A stretch of 64,000 nucleotides of DNA from Saccopteryx bilineata. Taxonomy: Eukaryota > Chordata > Mammalia > Chiroptera > Emballonuridae. The DNA lies in assembly GCF_036850765.1 (NCBI RefSeq), contig NC_089493.1:168132140-168196139 (forward strand). Direction: 5' to 3'. The position numbers were made by a program, and so were the translations under genes. Every line of letters starts with the position of its first letter. The first letter of the stretch is position 1. The notes beneath the pieces were generated by a model. It saw only the letters and a program-made list of their open reading frames with translations, was not told where the DNA came from and did not search any database. Below, one piece after another: positions 1 through 12,260 of the stretch.

Positions 1-119
1 TTTGGGCTTTGGTGTCCTAGTCTGTCTTATGAGTGCGGGAGACTGTTATATGAGCTCTTTGGAAGGAAAATGTATAGTAGTGGGCTAATTCTGGAAAGAG
101 CCAGTCTATTTCCTGTTGT

Positions 120-835
120 GGCACTGCCTCCCTCCGCCTTGGCCACCACCATCTCCTTTCTGCATGTCTCCAAGGCCTCCTAAGTCATCTCTCTGCCTTC
201 CTCCTGCCCCTCTTAGAGTCACTTTTCCACTCAAGACCAAATGAGGGTCTTAAACTGTCATGCATTGCATGTCCCTCCCAATAGCTTTTCACTGCACTCA
301 GAATAAAACCCAAACTCTTTTCAAGATTCCTGGGCTGTGCGTGATCTCATCCTGACCCTTCCCCACCCCACCACCTTGTCCACTCTGCTTGAGTTGTCCT
401 GGCCTCTGTTGGATTCCAGAACATACAAGCTCTTGTCCACTTCAGGGCCTTATCACGTGTTCTTCCCTCCACATAGTCTTCACCCTTGTTTTTATGTAAG
501 GCACCCCTCATTCACCTTACAGAGCCTTTCTCTCTCTGCCTAATTTCTAACAGCTTCTCTTGTTCTTCTGCCTTGTTTTGTTTCCTTCGCAGAATAGATC
601 TTATCACAGTTCCTGCTTATTTTCTTTCTTTCTTTGTTGGCTTACTGCATGCATGCCTGTGTATATGTGTGCACGAGCGTGTGTGCACGTGCATACTCTG
701 TCTGTCCCACTCCCCTGCCAGTTAGAAGGTAAGCTCCTTCAGGGCAGGGACTGACAGATGTGGTCGGTGTCCCTTTGTCTTTGTCTTCACGGGGCAGAGC
801 CCCTCATGGAGAAGGTGCCCGATAAATGTGAAAGG
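120..835 (+). repeat. L2 LINE 3' end
   Basis: The text follows the L2 3' region in sense orientation: a pyrimidine-rich stretch, then TTAGAAGGTAAGCTCCTTCA followed by GGGCAGGGAC, then a GATAAATG-type end. An alternating purine-pyrimidine GTGTGCACG patch lies inside at about 655-695. Boundaries are approximate. Confidence 0.65.
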
Positions 836-884
836 GAAGGAGGGAGGGAGGGAGGGAGGGACAGAGGGAAGGAAGGAAGGAATA
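834..884. repeat. GGAG/GGAA purine microsatellite
   Basis: Imperfect tetranucleotide run (GGGA, then GGAA units) directly after the L2 end. The purines are all on the plus strand. Confidence 0.85.
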
Positions 885-2620
885 GCAGGCTCGGAAAGGG
901 GGCTCCATTTCCAGGAAACCCAGTTTCCCATGCTGTGGGCAGTGTGTCTTGCTCAGCCCTAGCATTACGGTGCAGGTTTAAAAATAAAACCCTTGGGTGG
1001 AGTGAGAGCCTTTGAAGAGGATGGGGGAGAGATAATGAGAAACATGAGCGGCTAGCACAGGGCCCATCCCCACAGGATGTGGGACTGGCCAGGAAGGGAC
1101 AGGAACCTGATGGGAAAGCACTGTCTTTGGGACTGCAAGAGTCTGATGAATGTCAGCTGCATTCAGAGGTTTTTGTTTTTAAAGAGGTGTTCTTTCCAAT
1201 TCCTAAAACGGGGACCTCCTCCACTATGTCTGGCTGCCCTGCCGTCAGGAGGAGAGGGAAAGGTCAGGAGGTAACAGAGGCGGTGCAGCCTGCTTTGGCT
1301 CAGTCTACCCTTGACCTTCCCCAGGGCCCATCCCAGCATGAGATCTGAACCTCCCACCACAGTAGGGCTCCAGCCAGACATCCCAACGTGTAGCCGCTGT
1401 CCAAAGGCTTGGCTCGACTCTGAGGCAGCGCAAGGCAGGGAGGGTCAGGTCAATGGGTCACTAGGAACAACTCGGACATTGCTTTGGAAACGCTCTCCCT
1501 CCAACTTGCACTGCCTGTATTTGGATCCACCCAGAACCAGCTGTGTATTAAACCCTCAGGCCTCAGTGGGAGGTGGGAAGGCATCTGGGAAGGGTCAGAG
1601 TGGGTCAGGAAGGGGTCCGCCTCCTTGATGGAAGACCATCAACCTTTAGACCTTAGTAAGACATTGGGCAACCCAGGCGAGCAGCAGGCTGACAATCCAT
1701 ATTCTGAGCCTGACCCTGGTGGTGCAAGAAGGGGGCAGAGCTGAGTGTGGGGGGGCCCCAGCATCTCCTTGCTGAGACTGTGAACTAGACCCCTTCCCAC
1801 GCAGCTCTTTGTGCTGCTCCAGAAGCCAAGGGATGTGCTCATGGTTATCTGGTACAAGGGAATAGTCACAAACCCCTAGAACAGTGATCACGACCTGGTT
1901 TTCACCATAGCCACAGCTCTGTGATGGTTGGGACGGCCACAAAAGAAAGGAAGAAAATAAGCAAGTATCCTGAGAGCTGGTGCTTTTCACAGCACCCTCA
2001 ATGAACCTCCACAACCACCCTCTAGAGGAGCTCTTGTAGAGAAGGAAACCAAAGCATAAGAGGATGCGTTCCTTACCGAAGGTCACTCAGGGAAAGAGGG
2101 GCAGAGCACAGGGCAGCCAAAATGCAAAACAGCCATGTAATTGACAACCTAGAGCAGGCCATCCCTCTCATCCCTGCAGTCAATCTTCAAATGATTTAAA
2201 TAGAAAACCCAGGGTCAGGAGCCAGGAGGCAGAATTTTCGAGGAGTCCTTGCCATGAAGAGCTGCACCCCTTGGATGGCTGGGAACCCCAATCCTTTCTG
2301 TGAATTGTGCAAAAGGATCGGAGCCTGCTGAAGTTCACTCTTCTTTACTCATCAGTTGGAAACACCTGCAGTTTAAAAACTGCTACACAAGGAGCCTGTG
2401 TCTGCCCTCACTTAAATTCTCTGAGGGGGCTTTTGTTTTCTTGGTTAGTTCTAGGTTCCTGACGTGAGAATTTTAGGTGCTGAATTGTCCCTCAGAACCA
2501 AGAAGACCACCAGGGGGACCACAGGGCAGCAGGTGACCTTCATGTCACAGGACCATTTTTTCTTTTAATTCAAATAGATTCTTCTGGAGGCTTCCAAAAA
2601 GTATTAGCCAGACTGAAAAG
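885..2620. other. unique sequence, no gene seen
   Basis: About 1.7 kb without a recognised repeat. Open frames on both strands are short and overlapping, with no paired splice signals that I trust. A CTCF-like core lies at 2507-2520. Confidence 0.5.
2507..2520 (+). promoter_or_regulatory. CTCF-like core outside any SINE
   Basis: CCACCAGGGGGACC matches the core consensus CCASYAGRKGGCRS except at the two bases after GGGGG. It lies in non-repeat sequence. Occupancy cannot be judged from sequence. Confidence 0.3.
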
Positions 2621-2639
2621 CTTGTCAGTTTTGGTAGCA

Positions 2640-2985
2640 ATAATAATTAATACTGGTTGAGCAAATACTACGTGCTAGGCATTGTGTGCTACAACATTTT
2701 GGGTGCTTTACATGTCTTGTCTCATCAATTCTTAAAACCATCTTTATGGGATAGCAACATCTAATGCCGATATTATAACACTTACAAGCACTATTAGAAT
2801 TCACCAATATGAAACACCCCTAGGAATCAGGTGCCATGTTATCTTAGTTTACAGAAATGGAGAGGTTGTATAATTTGGCCAGGGCTGAGGAGGTATTGAG
2901 CATCAAAGCCAGAATTGAAACCCAGTCTTACCCCAAAGTCCACACTCTCAGTCTCTATACTGCCTTGCCATTGTATACCACAAAC
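2640..2985 (-). repeat. MIR SINE (ancient)
   Basis: Antisense MIR text: a GTGCTAGGCATTGTG block, then CTTTACATGTCTTGTCTCAT, then a diverged TTTACAGAAATGGAGAGGTT portion and an AGAATTGAAACCCAGTCTTA end. Probably one or two overlapping MIR copies. Confidence 0.6.
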
Positions 2986-4050
2986 TGTCCCTGAAACCAT
3001 GACAGGGTCTCGAGAGATGGGTCAGCACTGTAACTGTCAGGAGAATTCTCGGTCTCCCGTCTCAGCTCTCTTTCCAAGGGACCGAAACTTCTGCCTCCTG
3101 AGCCCTCAGAAGAGACATTAGGACCATCCTGGGAGAAGGGCGACAAGTTTTGTGTGGCCAGCGGAGAGGAGAGTTTATCTGTGGGACCAAACTATTCTGA
3201 AGCCGACTGCATCTCCATGAATACTTCAAACATCCCCAGAATCCCTTCAAATACCAAACAAAATCCAATGGAGGCTTAAGGAGCGACATTTCACACCTGT
3301 ACACACCGCCCATCACTGGGCCGACTTCACCTGTGACCCTGAACCAGGGACACCTTCTCCTGGGGGCTGTGGACTTGTTGTATAGACTCCGGGGAGTGAT
3401 TCTGGAACATTCGTTTTCAGCTTTCCCCCAGTTGTCATTTCTAAGTCCTGATGAAGGTTCTGAGGAGTGACTAGAGGAGCCTCATTCTCTAGAAGCTCTT
3501 TATGTCCCCAGAGGCATCTGTGCAGCACTTTGCACACATCGATTAATCAATGCCAACTGCTTTGCTGTTCCCATCAGATAGTGGAGGCGGAGGTGGAGGC
3601 GGAGGCAAGCTGCTCCGTCGGCCTGCATGGGTGCGAGGGCCGGAACGCGCTGGGTCAGAGTGTCTCTACTGGGCTCCTGCCATCATTTGTTTGCCTCTGA
3701 TGCCCATCAGCCACACTTTGGAGGAGAGAGGTGACTTTCAGGAAGGTGAGAAAGCAGCCTGGGGGCCTCTTGGAAAACAGGTTATTCATCTCTCAGCATG
3801 AATATATACAACTGGGCTGGGTTCTTCCAGGCTCCCAAAGCAAGTTCTCTGAAGAGATGAGAGTATGCGGACTAAGCCAGAGCAGCCGACACATTGCCTG
3901 AGGACCTGGGGACTGTGAGGGGCCTGCCTGTCCACTTCAGGGACAAAGGCCCTTGATGGAAACTTGTCACATGTCTTTCCAGAGCTATGAGGAGCCACGG
4001 AGGGTGGGAGGTCCCACTGCTGTCCTTGGTCTTGGCTTTTCCTCTGCCAA
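2986..4050. other. mostly unique sequence, no gene seen
   Basis: No established repeat. A short GGCGGA/GGTGGA run at about 3583-3606 gives a poly-glycine reading in one frame and sits beside a few CpGs. I found no convincing exon; the frame has no supported start or splice context. Confidence 0.45.
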
Positions 4051-4054
4051 GATT

Positions 4055-4465
4055 GAATGATTCACTCATCATTCATTGCACCAATATTTATGGTGCACCT
4101 ACCATGTGGTTCAGCTCTGTCCTGGGCACTGGGATTCAGCAGGGAAGAAGGCAGACAGGGTCTTGCCCTCGGGAGGCTTACATTCTAGTGGAGAGAATGG
4201 GTAATAGCAAGGTTTGCTTTTTTTTTTAATTGACAAGATAACTACAGATTGGGGTGAGTGCCATGAAGGACATAGGTGACAGAGGAAGTAACCAGGAAGA
4301 AAAGCCTCATCGAGGAGTTGGGAAAAGAGATGACGCCTGAAGGGTAAAACGAGCTGGGGAGAAAGCCATGCAGGCAGAGGGGACGGGAATGTCAAAGTCC
4401 GAGAGGCAGGAAAGGATGGGAACAGCAGAGGGACAGGACAGAGGCCAGTGGAGCGGGGGTGGGGA
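4055..4465 (-). repeat. L2 LINE, antisense
   Basis: Reads as reverse-complement L2 3' end: ATTCACTCATCATTCATTGC, TGGTGCACCTACCATGTGGT, CCTGGGCACTGGGATTCAGC, GGAGGCTTACATTCTAGTGG. It continues into the upstream L2 text with a diverged GCAGGCAGAGGGGACGGGAA segment. Confidence 0.7.
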
Positions 4466-5500
4466 GGTGTGAGGGGGGAGTCAGGGGTCCTGCTCCCCCA
4501 GAGACCTGCGGCTGCTTTCTCACTGTCCTGAGGTCTCTTCTCTAGAATGTGCTCCATCTGCCCCAAGAACTCACCCTTGCTGAGCCAACCCACTACCCCT
4601 GCTCAAAGTAAAAGGAAGAGCGTTCTTTTGGGAGAAGCCAGGACACACGACAAAGATGTTCAACTTCACACCAGGATTTCATTCATGGATTATGCCAACA
4701 ACGGTTGGCATTGAAGGGAAGTTTCCCAGTGGTGGGGACGGTGTGTGCATGTCTGGCAGCAGAGGCAGCGGGGAGAGCTGCGGACGCCGAGCTGGAGCCC
4801 CCACACCACCACCCCCTTGCTGCATCTTGTGCATGATTTTGAATAAAACAAAATTTAGCTTCAGGTCCTTTTTTCTCCCCCTTTCTACACTCTCTGCCCC
4901 CTTTCAGACCCGTCTCTGCCCACTTTTACCCCTGTGCCCTTCATGGGTCCTCCTGGGCCTCCTGCCTTCACAACTTGACTCTGTTATTCCCCACTGCCCC
5001 ACTGAGTAATGATCCTCCTGAAGCAGGTCCACTCCTGCAGCTTCAGGCAAGAGACAGCCAGCAAAGGGGAGGTTCTGGTCACTAGGCCTCTCTATGTCCT
5101 TCAAATGATGCCAAAAAAGGGGCTGCCTGGTCAACCCCAGTCTGAGCCTAGCCTGGCACCAAGCTTTCTGATTAACCTTGTTGACAGGGGAACACTGGCC
5201 CTATTTTTAGACCCTTCCCAATGGGGCCATGACAAACACTTAGAACAGGCTCGATTAAGGGAAGATCATGGCTAGCACACTCTATGGGAAATGGCCTAGA
5301 ACTTCACTCCCTAAAGGCAACATAGCCAACCCAGGGTTGTGAACTCAAGAAGCCTGATGTCTTGCATCGGGGCTGACCCATTGCTGGTGCCATTAGCTTC
5401 TCTATGCCAACATAACCTTTGTTGAAATGAGACTTCACTGCCCTACCTCGGATGGCTTCCTTCTCTGGCTTTCTCTGGCTGTCAGCTTAGGAACCTGAAT
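4466..5500. other. unique or very old sequence, no gene seen
   Basis: Pyrimidine-rich in parts (4870-4980). Some text resembles diverged L2 but not clearly enough to call. No splice-framed open reading frame found. Confidence 0.4.
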
Positions 5501-5509
5501 AGCCAACCT

Positions 5510-5925
5510 AGCCACCATGGTCTGGCCTTCACCTGCCCCTAGGGCTCTGACAATCCCCCCCTCCCACACACACACCTGTCTTCCTTGGCGATGCCTCACT
5601 TCCTCACACATGTGACCTTGCACATGCTCTTCCCTCCACCTGAAACACTCTGCCCTCACCCAGTTGATGCCTGCTCCAGATCTCAACCTAGTGTCCCCTC
5701 CTCACCAAGGTGTTTCCAGACCTCCTGACTGGGGCCGGCACCTCCACATGCTTTCATGGGACCACTCAGGAGAGACTGTGTGATTGACGTCGGCATCCCC
5801 ATCTAGCCTCTAACTTTCATGAAGGTCAGGACCAATGGTTCCAGACCCTGTTGCAGCCCAGAGTTTAGTGTGCGCCCTGGCACACAGGAGTGCCCACAAA
5901 AGAGCTGAATGAGCCTGAAGTGGTC
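5510..5925 (+). repeat. L2 LINE 3' end
   Basis: Sense L2 hallmarks in order: CTTCCCTCCACCTGAAACAC, CACCAAGGTGTTTCCAGACC, CTCTAACTTTCATGAAGGTC, and a GCCCTGGCACACAGGAGTGC end in place of the usual GTGCCTGGCACATAGTAGGC. Confidence 0.7.
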
Positions 5926-6204
5926 ATTAATGGACCTCAAGTATCCCAGACCCCACTCTCCTCTTTCTCCTCCTGTTTCCTTTTCCCTATATTTGCCCTT
6001 CCCTCCTCCCTCTTTATCCTTTCTATTCATTGCTTCTTCTTTCCTAAGCCTTGGGCCGACCTGTGGCTCCCAAGAACACTGTTTAAGCCAACAGAAAAGC
6101 ACTGAGAGTTAAAGAAAAGGAAATGTTGCCACAATGCATTGGCCTTCAACTTGATCACCCCAAAGTCAGGGCCTAGAGGGGGAACTTAGGAATCTGGTTC
6201 CTAC

Positions 6205-6615
6205 TGTAGTGGTTTGATAGGCCTGCCATAACAAGTACTGCATTCTGATCGCTTACACAACAGAAATTTGTGGTCTCACGGTCGTGAGACAATCATATCG
6301 GCAGGGTTGGTTTCTTCTGGGGAACCAGGAGGGGCTGAGAGGAGAGATCTGCTCCAGACCACTCTCCTTGACTTGTAGATCCAGCTGCTCCCTGTGTCTC
6401 TTCACGTCATCTTCCCTCTAAGAGTGTCTCTGTGTCCCAGTTTCCCCTTTTCATAAGAACACTAGTCATCCTGGATGAGGGCCCACCCTGATGACCTCAT
6501 TTAAACTTGATTACCTCTGTAACGCTCTATCGCCAAATAAGCTCATATTCTGAGATAATGGGGGTTGGACTTCAACATATGAATTTGAGGAGGTATGCCA
6601 TTCAATCTGTAACAC
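6205..6615 (-). repeat. MLT1-like ERVL-MaLR solo LTR
   Basis: Antisense MaLR LTR layout: TTTGATAGGCCTGCCATAAC at the left, ACAACAGAAATTTGTGGTCT (the polyadenylation-signal region read backwards), then CCACCCTGATGACCTCATTT and GGACTTCAACATATGAATTT at the right. No internal sequence adjoins it, so it is a solo LTR. Confidence 0.65.
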
Positions 6616-6645
6616 CCACCTTCTGCTGCCTGTTGCCCCAACAAC

Positions 6646-6953
6646 CGTTTTTCATTTTCTTATGTGAGAGGAGAGGTAGTAGAGAGACAGACTCCCACAT
6701 GCGCCCTAACCGGGATCCACCTGGCAACCCCCATCTGGGAACAATGTTCGAAACAACCAAGCTATCCTCAGCACCTGGGGCCAATGCTCAAGCCAACTGA
6801 GCCACTGGCTGTGAGGGGAGAAGAGAGAGAGAAGGGGTAGAGGGAAGAGAAGAGAAGCAGATGGTTGCTTCTCCTGTGTGCCCTGACTGAGGAGCAAACC
6901 CAGGACATCTGCACACTGGACTGACACTCTATCCACTGAGCCAACCAGCCAGG
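6646..6953 (-). repeat. bat tRNA-derived SINE, A type
   Basis: The minus-strand head reads GGCCCTGGCTGGTTGGCTCA, a tRNA-like A box, with a diverged B box. The body contains the AGACAGACTCCCACATGCGC tail block found in the other A-type copies. More diverged than the young copies and without clear target duplications. Confidence 0.8.
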
Positions 6954-7134
6954 GCCACATCAACCCTTTCTGACATCCGGAATGAGATAAAAGTAGGAAG
7001 TGCCGGGACACATCATCTTCTGAAGAAACTGCATAGGAGTCTAGGAATGGGGTGGACAAGTTAGAAATGTGAACTAGAGGAACATCCAAGAGTGAGAAAG
7101 AAGGGCTGAATGGACAAAGAACTAACACTAGTCT

Positions 7135-7345
7135 CAGAGACTAGTTACATGTCTGCACTGTGGTAATCTGCTGGTCCTGAGTTCATATCCCAGATCCGCC
7201 ACTTACTAGCAGTGGGGCTATTTCCCTCATGTGTAAAATGTGGAGAATGATAGCACCTAACTCATGGGATGCTTACGAAGATTGAATGAGGGACTAGCAC
7301 ATGTGAAGGGCTTAGTGCTCTACCACATATCTCAGTATGCAGTCA
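7135..7345 (+). repeat. MIR SINE
   Basis: Sense MIR core: CCTGAGTTCATATCCCAGAT, CCGCCACTTACTAGCAGTGG, ATGTGTAAAATGTGGAGAAT, and an ATTGAATGAG end. Confidence 0.7.
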
Positions 7346-7524
7346 CTGTGCTGACACTGTTATTATTACAAGTAGAGGTCTAGTCCAAGAAAAACAGTAA
7401 TTCAGGACAAAGGTGATGACAAAGAAGAGGCTCATTGCCATTGATTCAGGCCACATGACTCTGTGTTCTCAGTAACAGTCACGAAGAACAGGGAACTAGA
7501 ACAACTTCAAATGGCATCTACAGA

Positions 7525-7695
7525 GGTGGCCTGTGGACCAAGCATAGAATCACCTGGGGCTACCCAGGAAATACAGAATCCTGGGCCCCTCAGGAATCCA
7601 CTAAATCAGGACTTCTGTGGGTAGGACCCAGAAACCTAATTTTTAACAAGCTGCCCTGTGATTCTTATGCACATTAAAGTTTGAAGACCCCGAGA
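7525..7695 (+). repeat. MER5A-type hAT-Charlie MITE
   Basis: Contains AGAATCACCTGGGGCTACCC, TCCTGGGCCCCTCAGGAATC, GGACCCAGAAACCTAATTTT and AACAAGCTGCCCTGTGATTC, the order expected in MER5A. The terminal repeats are decayed. Confidence 0.7.
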
Positions 7696-8349
7696 TCGGA
7701 CCACAGGTCCTGGAGGGGCAGAGATGAGTCCTGTCCATTAGTAACCCTCACATCTACACGGCCCTGGTGCAAACGTGGGCATGCCCCCCGTACCTTCCTT
7801 GGGTGAAGTTAGAGAAGTAGTCTTCAGCCACTATGCATAAAACACATTTTTATAAGTCACATTTTAAAAATTCTGTTTTGAGAGATTGTATTGGCAAATC
7901 AAGTCTTCTATATCACTGTAAACTTCACTGTACCCAGACACAAGATTGTCCATTTTTCCTGTCTCCACAGCAGGCGTCACCAGTCTTGACTGAGGTTATA
8001 ACAAGATGACCTCTGACCTTAGGCCTGAGGGATTTAAGAGTCCTGGCCCAGCACCCTCTGGGCCTCTGTTTCTCTTGTTAGGCAGCGTCTCCTCTCTTCT
8101 TGGGCACCATCACTGCCCAGTTCAGGGAGAACTGAGGCCTGCCTGTCCCCCAGGCCTGCATTCATGTCTTGCTGAAGACCTGGTTCCACACGCCATCGGT
8201 CTTCAAGGTGGAGATTCTGCCTGGGCCAAGCTGAGCTCCTGAATCTCTTGACAGAGCTTCCAAATCCTAGCTAACTTTCTAGATCGTCAAACGTCACCTG
8301 CTGTTGAATTCCTGTCACCAGACTGCACCTGCTTCTTAAGACAACTCTA

Positions 8350-8565
8350 GTGATTCCCCCTGAACACAGATGGCATACCAGTTAGGAACATAGCTTGATG
8401 TGAAGCTTGGCTCTGACACTTGGTAACTCTGTGACTGTAGGCAAATCCAGCCTACCAAGCTCAGTTTCTGCAGCTCTAACACCCCCTGCTCCATAGGGTT
8501 GTTTGACACGGTCACACACATAAAGCCAAGCACAGTGCTGGCACATAGTAAGGGCACAAGAAACA
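8350..8565 (+). repeat. MIR SINE
   Basis: Sense MIR: CTTGGCTCTGACACTTGGTA, ACTCTGTGACTGTAGGCAAA, then TCAGTTTCTGCAGCTCTAAC and a GCACAGTGCTGGCACATAGT end. Confidence 0.65.
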
Positions 8566-8734
8566 CTGGTGACCGGCACAGAAGCTCTGCTGTTTCTGGT
8601 ATTTAGAGACACCAGCAAAACTCTACACAAAGCAAATTACCTCCATGCTGCCCACAATGTGGCACTAGTGGCCACTCATAGAGTGTCACTTTGGACTTTG
8701 GCACAAATTGACTTATGGACAGCCATTTCAGAAC

Positions 8735-8995
8735 TCATCTTTCAATAATAATAATAATACATAGTAAATAATAATAGCAAATGCTCACATCATACTCATT
8801 ATAAACCAGGCACTGTGTTAAGAGCATTATTCATTTGATCCTTTCAACAACAAAGTTTATACTTTGTTATCCCATTTTACAGATTACGAAACTGAGGCAT
8901 AGGTCACAGAACTAATAGCGTAGAATCTGAATTTGAACCTCAGGAAGTCTGGCTGCAGAACCTATGCACTAGCCACTATGGTATGTTGCCTTTCT
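8735..8995 (-). repeat. MIR SINE with AAT-rich edge
   Basis: Antisense MIR: ATAAACCAGGCACTGTGTTA, CCCATTTTACAGATTACGAA, ACTGAGGCATAGGTCACAGA, TCTGAATTTGAACCTCAGGA. An (ATA)n stretch at 8745-8775 marks the element's former 3' tail. Confidence 0.8.
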
Positions 8996-9693
8996 TAAAT
9001 AGTGCAATTTAAGAATAAAAACAATTACTATTCCCGCTCTCCCTCTTCTCCCCTTGTGGGCCACCAACCTGGGTGCTTGTCCTTGTTCCTACATCTTGGA
9101 TGCCTTTACTTCCCACCTGAGTTGGACATTGTGCCAATCCAGGATCTTTCTCTGTCACCTGCCCTCCCAGGTAGGTCCCCTTGCTTCTCTATGGTTGAGT
9201 GGACTAGGTCCTGTCACAGCTCGAGATGGGACACCTCTGTTAATTAGCAGATCCTTTCTTAAGGAAAAATACCCACTCACGTACAATTCATGTGTCTTAT
9301 ATAGGTGTTACACTTACCTATACCAGGGTATGTCTGTGGCACAAATGACTGCATATTATTTTTCCAGTACCTTAAACCAAAAAGTATTGCATTAGCAGCC
9401 ATGCCTATTAGATGAGGTGGAAGGGGTGTGCCTTCCACTCTGCAGGCTCCCTCACTGAGAAAGCCAGCACAGCAGGGCTGGCTGCTCCATGATCCTTAAT
9501 AGTTCATGCAGGGTCCACAGAATACATGTCAGCAAAGTGAACAGTGCTCTGTCCTGGAACCAGACGTCTGTCTCTTCACTAGGTGTGATGAGAGCCCATC
9601 GATGTCTGTCCACCATGCTCACTAAAAATATGGTCATCATGGTTGGTGCTACTATAAAGTCAAACCACTTAATCAACTGAATTCTGCCTCTTT

Positions 9694-10099
9694 TTTTTTG
9701 TTTTGTTTTGTTTTGTTTTGCTTTTTGGAGGGAGGGGTTATATTTTTCTGAAGTTGGAAACTGGGAAGCAGTCAGACGGACTCCCGCATGCACCCACCTG
9801 CGATCCACCTGGCATGCCCACCAGGGGGCGATGCTCTGCCCATCTGGGGCGTTGCTCTATTGCATCCAGAGCCATTCTAGCACCTGAGGCAGAGGCCATG
9901 GAGCCATCCTCAGCACCCGGGCCAATTTTGCTCCAATGGAGCCTCAGCTGTGGGTGGGGAAGAGAGAGACAGAGAGGAAGGAGAGGGGGAGGAATGGAGA
10001 AGCAGATGGGCGCTTCTCCTGTATGCCCTGGCCGGAAATCGAACCCGGGACTCCTGCACGCCAGGCCGATGCTCTACCACTGAGCCAACCGGCCAGGGC
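9694..10099 (-). repeat. bat SINE, A type, full length
   Basis: Minus-strand copy with head GCCGGTTGGCTCAGTGGTAG, an intact-looking B box (GGTTCGAT family), the CTTCTCC block and a CAAAA-type tail. It is flanked by CTGCCTCTTT at 9684-9693 and again at 10100-10109, a 10-bp target duplication. A CTCF-like core, CCACCAGGGGGCG, lies at 9818-9830. Confidence 0.9.
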
Positions 10100-10126
10100 C
10101 TGCCTCTTTAAATCCTTTTCTTTCTT

Positions 10127-10451
10127 CCCTTTTTTTGTATGTGACAGAGACAGAGAGAGACAGAGAGAGGGACAGAGAGACAGGAAGGGAGAGAGATGAG
10201 AAGCATCAACTCTTTGTTGCAGCACCTTAGTTGTTCATTGATTGCTTTCTAATATGTGCCTTGACCTGGGGGAAGGTGGGCTACAGTAGACCAAGTGACC
10301 CCTTGCTCAAGCCAGCAACCTTGGGCTCAAGCTGTGAGCCTTGCTCAAACCAGGTGAGGCCACACTCAAGCCAGCGACCTTGGGGCTTCAAACCTGGGTC
10401 CTCCGCGTCCCAGTCTGATGCTCTACCCACTGCACCACCACTTGGTCAGGC
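10127..10451 (-). repeat. bat SINE, B type
   Basis: Antisense copy of the second SINE family: a GACAGAGACAGAGAGAGACA tail, GAAGCATCAACTCTTTGTTG, repeated CTCAAGCCAGCGACCTTGGG-like units, and a minus-strand head near CCTGACCAAGTGGTGGTGCA. It sits 27 bp from the preceding A-type copy. Confidence 0.85.
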
Positions 10452-11559
10452 TCTAACTTCTTTTCTTGAACCAGGCGAGCCACATATATGTAAGTGTACA
10501 CCAGATTTGGGAAGGAGTGTACAAGAGACTCGGTGTTTTCTCCCTTCATTTTTTTGTGTATTCACTTTGCCTTTGATTAAGTACTTTATTTGTAAATCCA
10601 TTCACTCCTGCTAAGAAAGACAAGCTCAACAGAAGAAAGTCTCCCTGCTTGGCCAGCTGCTCTTAGCAGCAGAGTCGGTAATTTTGCCTCCCAGATAAAC
10701 AATCTCAAAAGGGGACTTTCCTCGGAAGCCCTCAGTGACCAACACAAAGAAAACAAAGGAAAGGGAATTTGTGACTGTGAATCACAGCCTGAACCGAAAT
10801 CCACACTCATCCACACAGCCCCAGAGGACAGCTGACCGGTCCTCTGCTAGACACCACTCTACAAAGCCAGGCCCATTTCTTTTCAGCCCTTTGCCACCTC
10901 GGACTGGCTCATCCCCCTGTAGAGCCTGGCTCGCTCTCTGTCCAGATGCTTGCATCCTCCCACTGGTGTTTGTGACGCTAAATCACAGACAATCAGAACC
11001 CTGTAGCGAATGGAAGGGAAAGTGCTGGTCACCAAAGCAGAAAGGAAGGCAGAGCAGTAGGGCTGAATTTAAACAGCTAGAGAAAGCACAGAGCTGCATT
11101 CTGCTGAGGCTCAGAGGGGGCTCTTGGACCCGAGAGGTCAGATAAGGGGGGGTGCCTGCCCTCCTAGGTCTCTGAAAAATCAAGTACTTGATTCAGTGTC
11201 TGACATTCCCACCATAGAACCCAGAGGTCTGAATTTTTCAAGTGCTCCTGTCTGAAAGCCTTGCATACTTTTCTCATGTAATAGCGATGTGGGTGTGGCT
11301 TGGCCTCAGTGCCTGAGAATGTGCCCACTGACTGAGCCATTCCTGCCCCTTCTCTGCCAGGGCCTATCTGCAAGGGCACCCACATGAGGATGCGATTTTC
11401 AAAGAAGATCAGAAGGTCAAGTAAAAGTGATCCAGGTGACCAGTGGAGCCACCAGGATAGCACCCTATCAAAACAGTGACAGATAATTCTGCATTTCAGC
11501 CCAACTTGTATATGAAAAGGTTGATGAAAATCTGAGGCGCTCACCCAGTGGTCAAGCTT
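10452..11559. other. unique sequence, no gene seen
   Basis: No repeat recognised. Open frames on both strands lack splice support. The GC content rises toward the CpG block that follows. Confidence 0.4.
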
Positions 11560-11978
11560 CCCGAGGCAGACGAATTTCCAGGCTCCCCAAGAGGATGAGT
11601 GGGACCCAGCAGGAGAATGCCAGCCGCTGGATACGTTCGGCCGCAGCTTTCGGCTCCTGCCAACCGCAAGGGCCGCATCCAGCACTTGAAGTAAATGAGA
11701 ACATTCCACCCCTCCCGCCCTCCGCGGCCTGGCAGAGGGGGATGAAGATAATGGGCAGCCTGGTGCCGGATTCTTTTCACAGTCTCTGAACTATTTCTAA
11801 GTGCCTGTGCCCGCAGCAGCTCCCTGAGAGCAGTCCCCGGGGCGTAAACCCCGCTGGAGGTGAGCTTCTGGGTACTCACTTGCAGGGGTGCTCCTTGCGG
11901 TGGTGTCTGCTTAAAACATCTTCCTGCCTTAACTTTTTCCTTCCCTCTCCATATAGCCTTCTACTTGCATTCGGGGAC

Positions 11979-11998
11979 ACACACACACACACACACAT
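11979..11998. repeat. (CA)n microsatellite
   Basis: About ten perfect CA units followed by looser CACA/CATAC text. Confidence 0.9.
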
Positions 11999-12078
11999 GC
12001 ACTCACATACAGACACATACACCCTCAGATCTGGATGTAACCCGCTCTGATTCCCCGGAACAGAAACCTGATTCTTAC

Positions 12079-12205
12079 CTGAGAGCTCGCGCACGCTGAG
12101 CGCTGTGCCTCGCTCCCTCCGCAGGGAAAGGGAATCCGCTTGGCGTCCTCTGCTGTGTTTGTTACTGTCACTGCGCTGCAGTGCTTCCTTGGTAGCCTCA
12201 GCCGG

Positions 12206-12209
<4 letters not shown>
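12079..12209 (-). other. candidate noncoding first exon
   Basis: On the minus strand, CpG-rich sequence ends in GAGCTCTCAG followed by GTAAGAATC, a near-consensus splice donor. The upstream edge is unknown; I place it at the (CT)n tract for convenience. Part of a longer open frame crosses it, but that frame also crosses the donor and has no recognised homology. A 5' UTR exon is the best reading if it is real. Confidence 0.25.

Positions 12210-12259
<50 letters not shown>
12210..12259. repeat. (CT)n microsatellite
   Basis: CTCTCT run of about 50 bp with one TTT interruption. It sits immediately upstream of the minus-strand candidate exon, where GAGA-type tracts are common in promoters. Confidence 0.9.

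Positions 12260-12260
<1 letters not shown>

Noticed and set aside
9703..10199. Long plus-strand open frames across 9.7-10.2 kb
   Set aside because: They are readings of two SINEs (A and B type) in antisense. The same frames recur at the other SINE copies.
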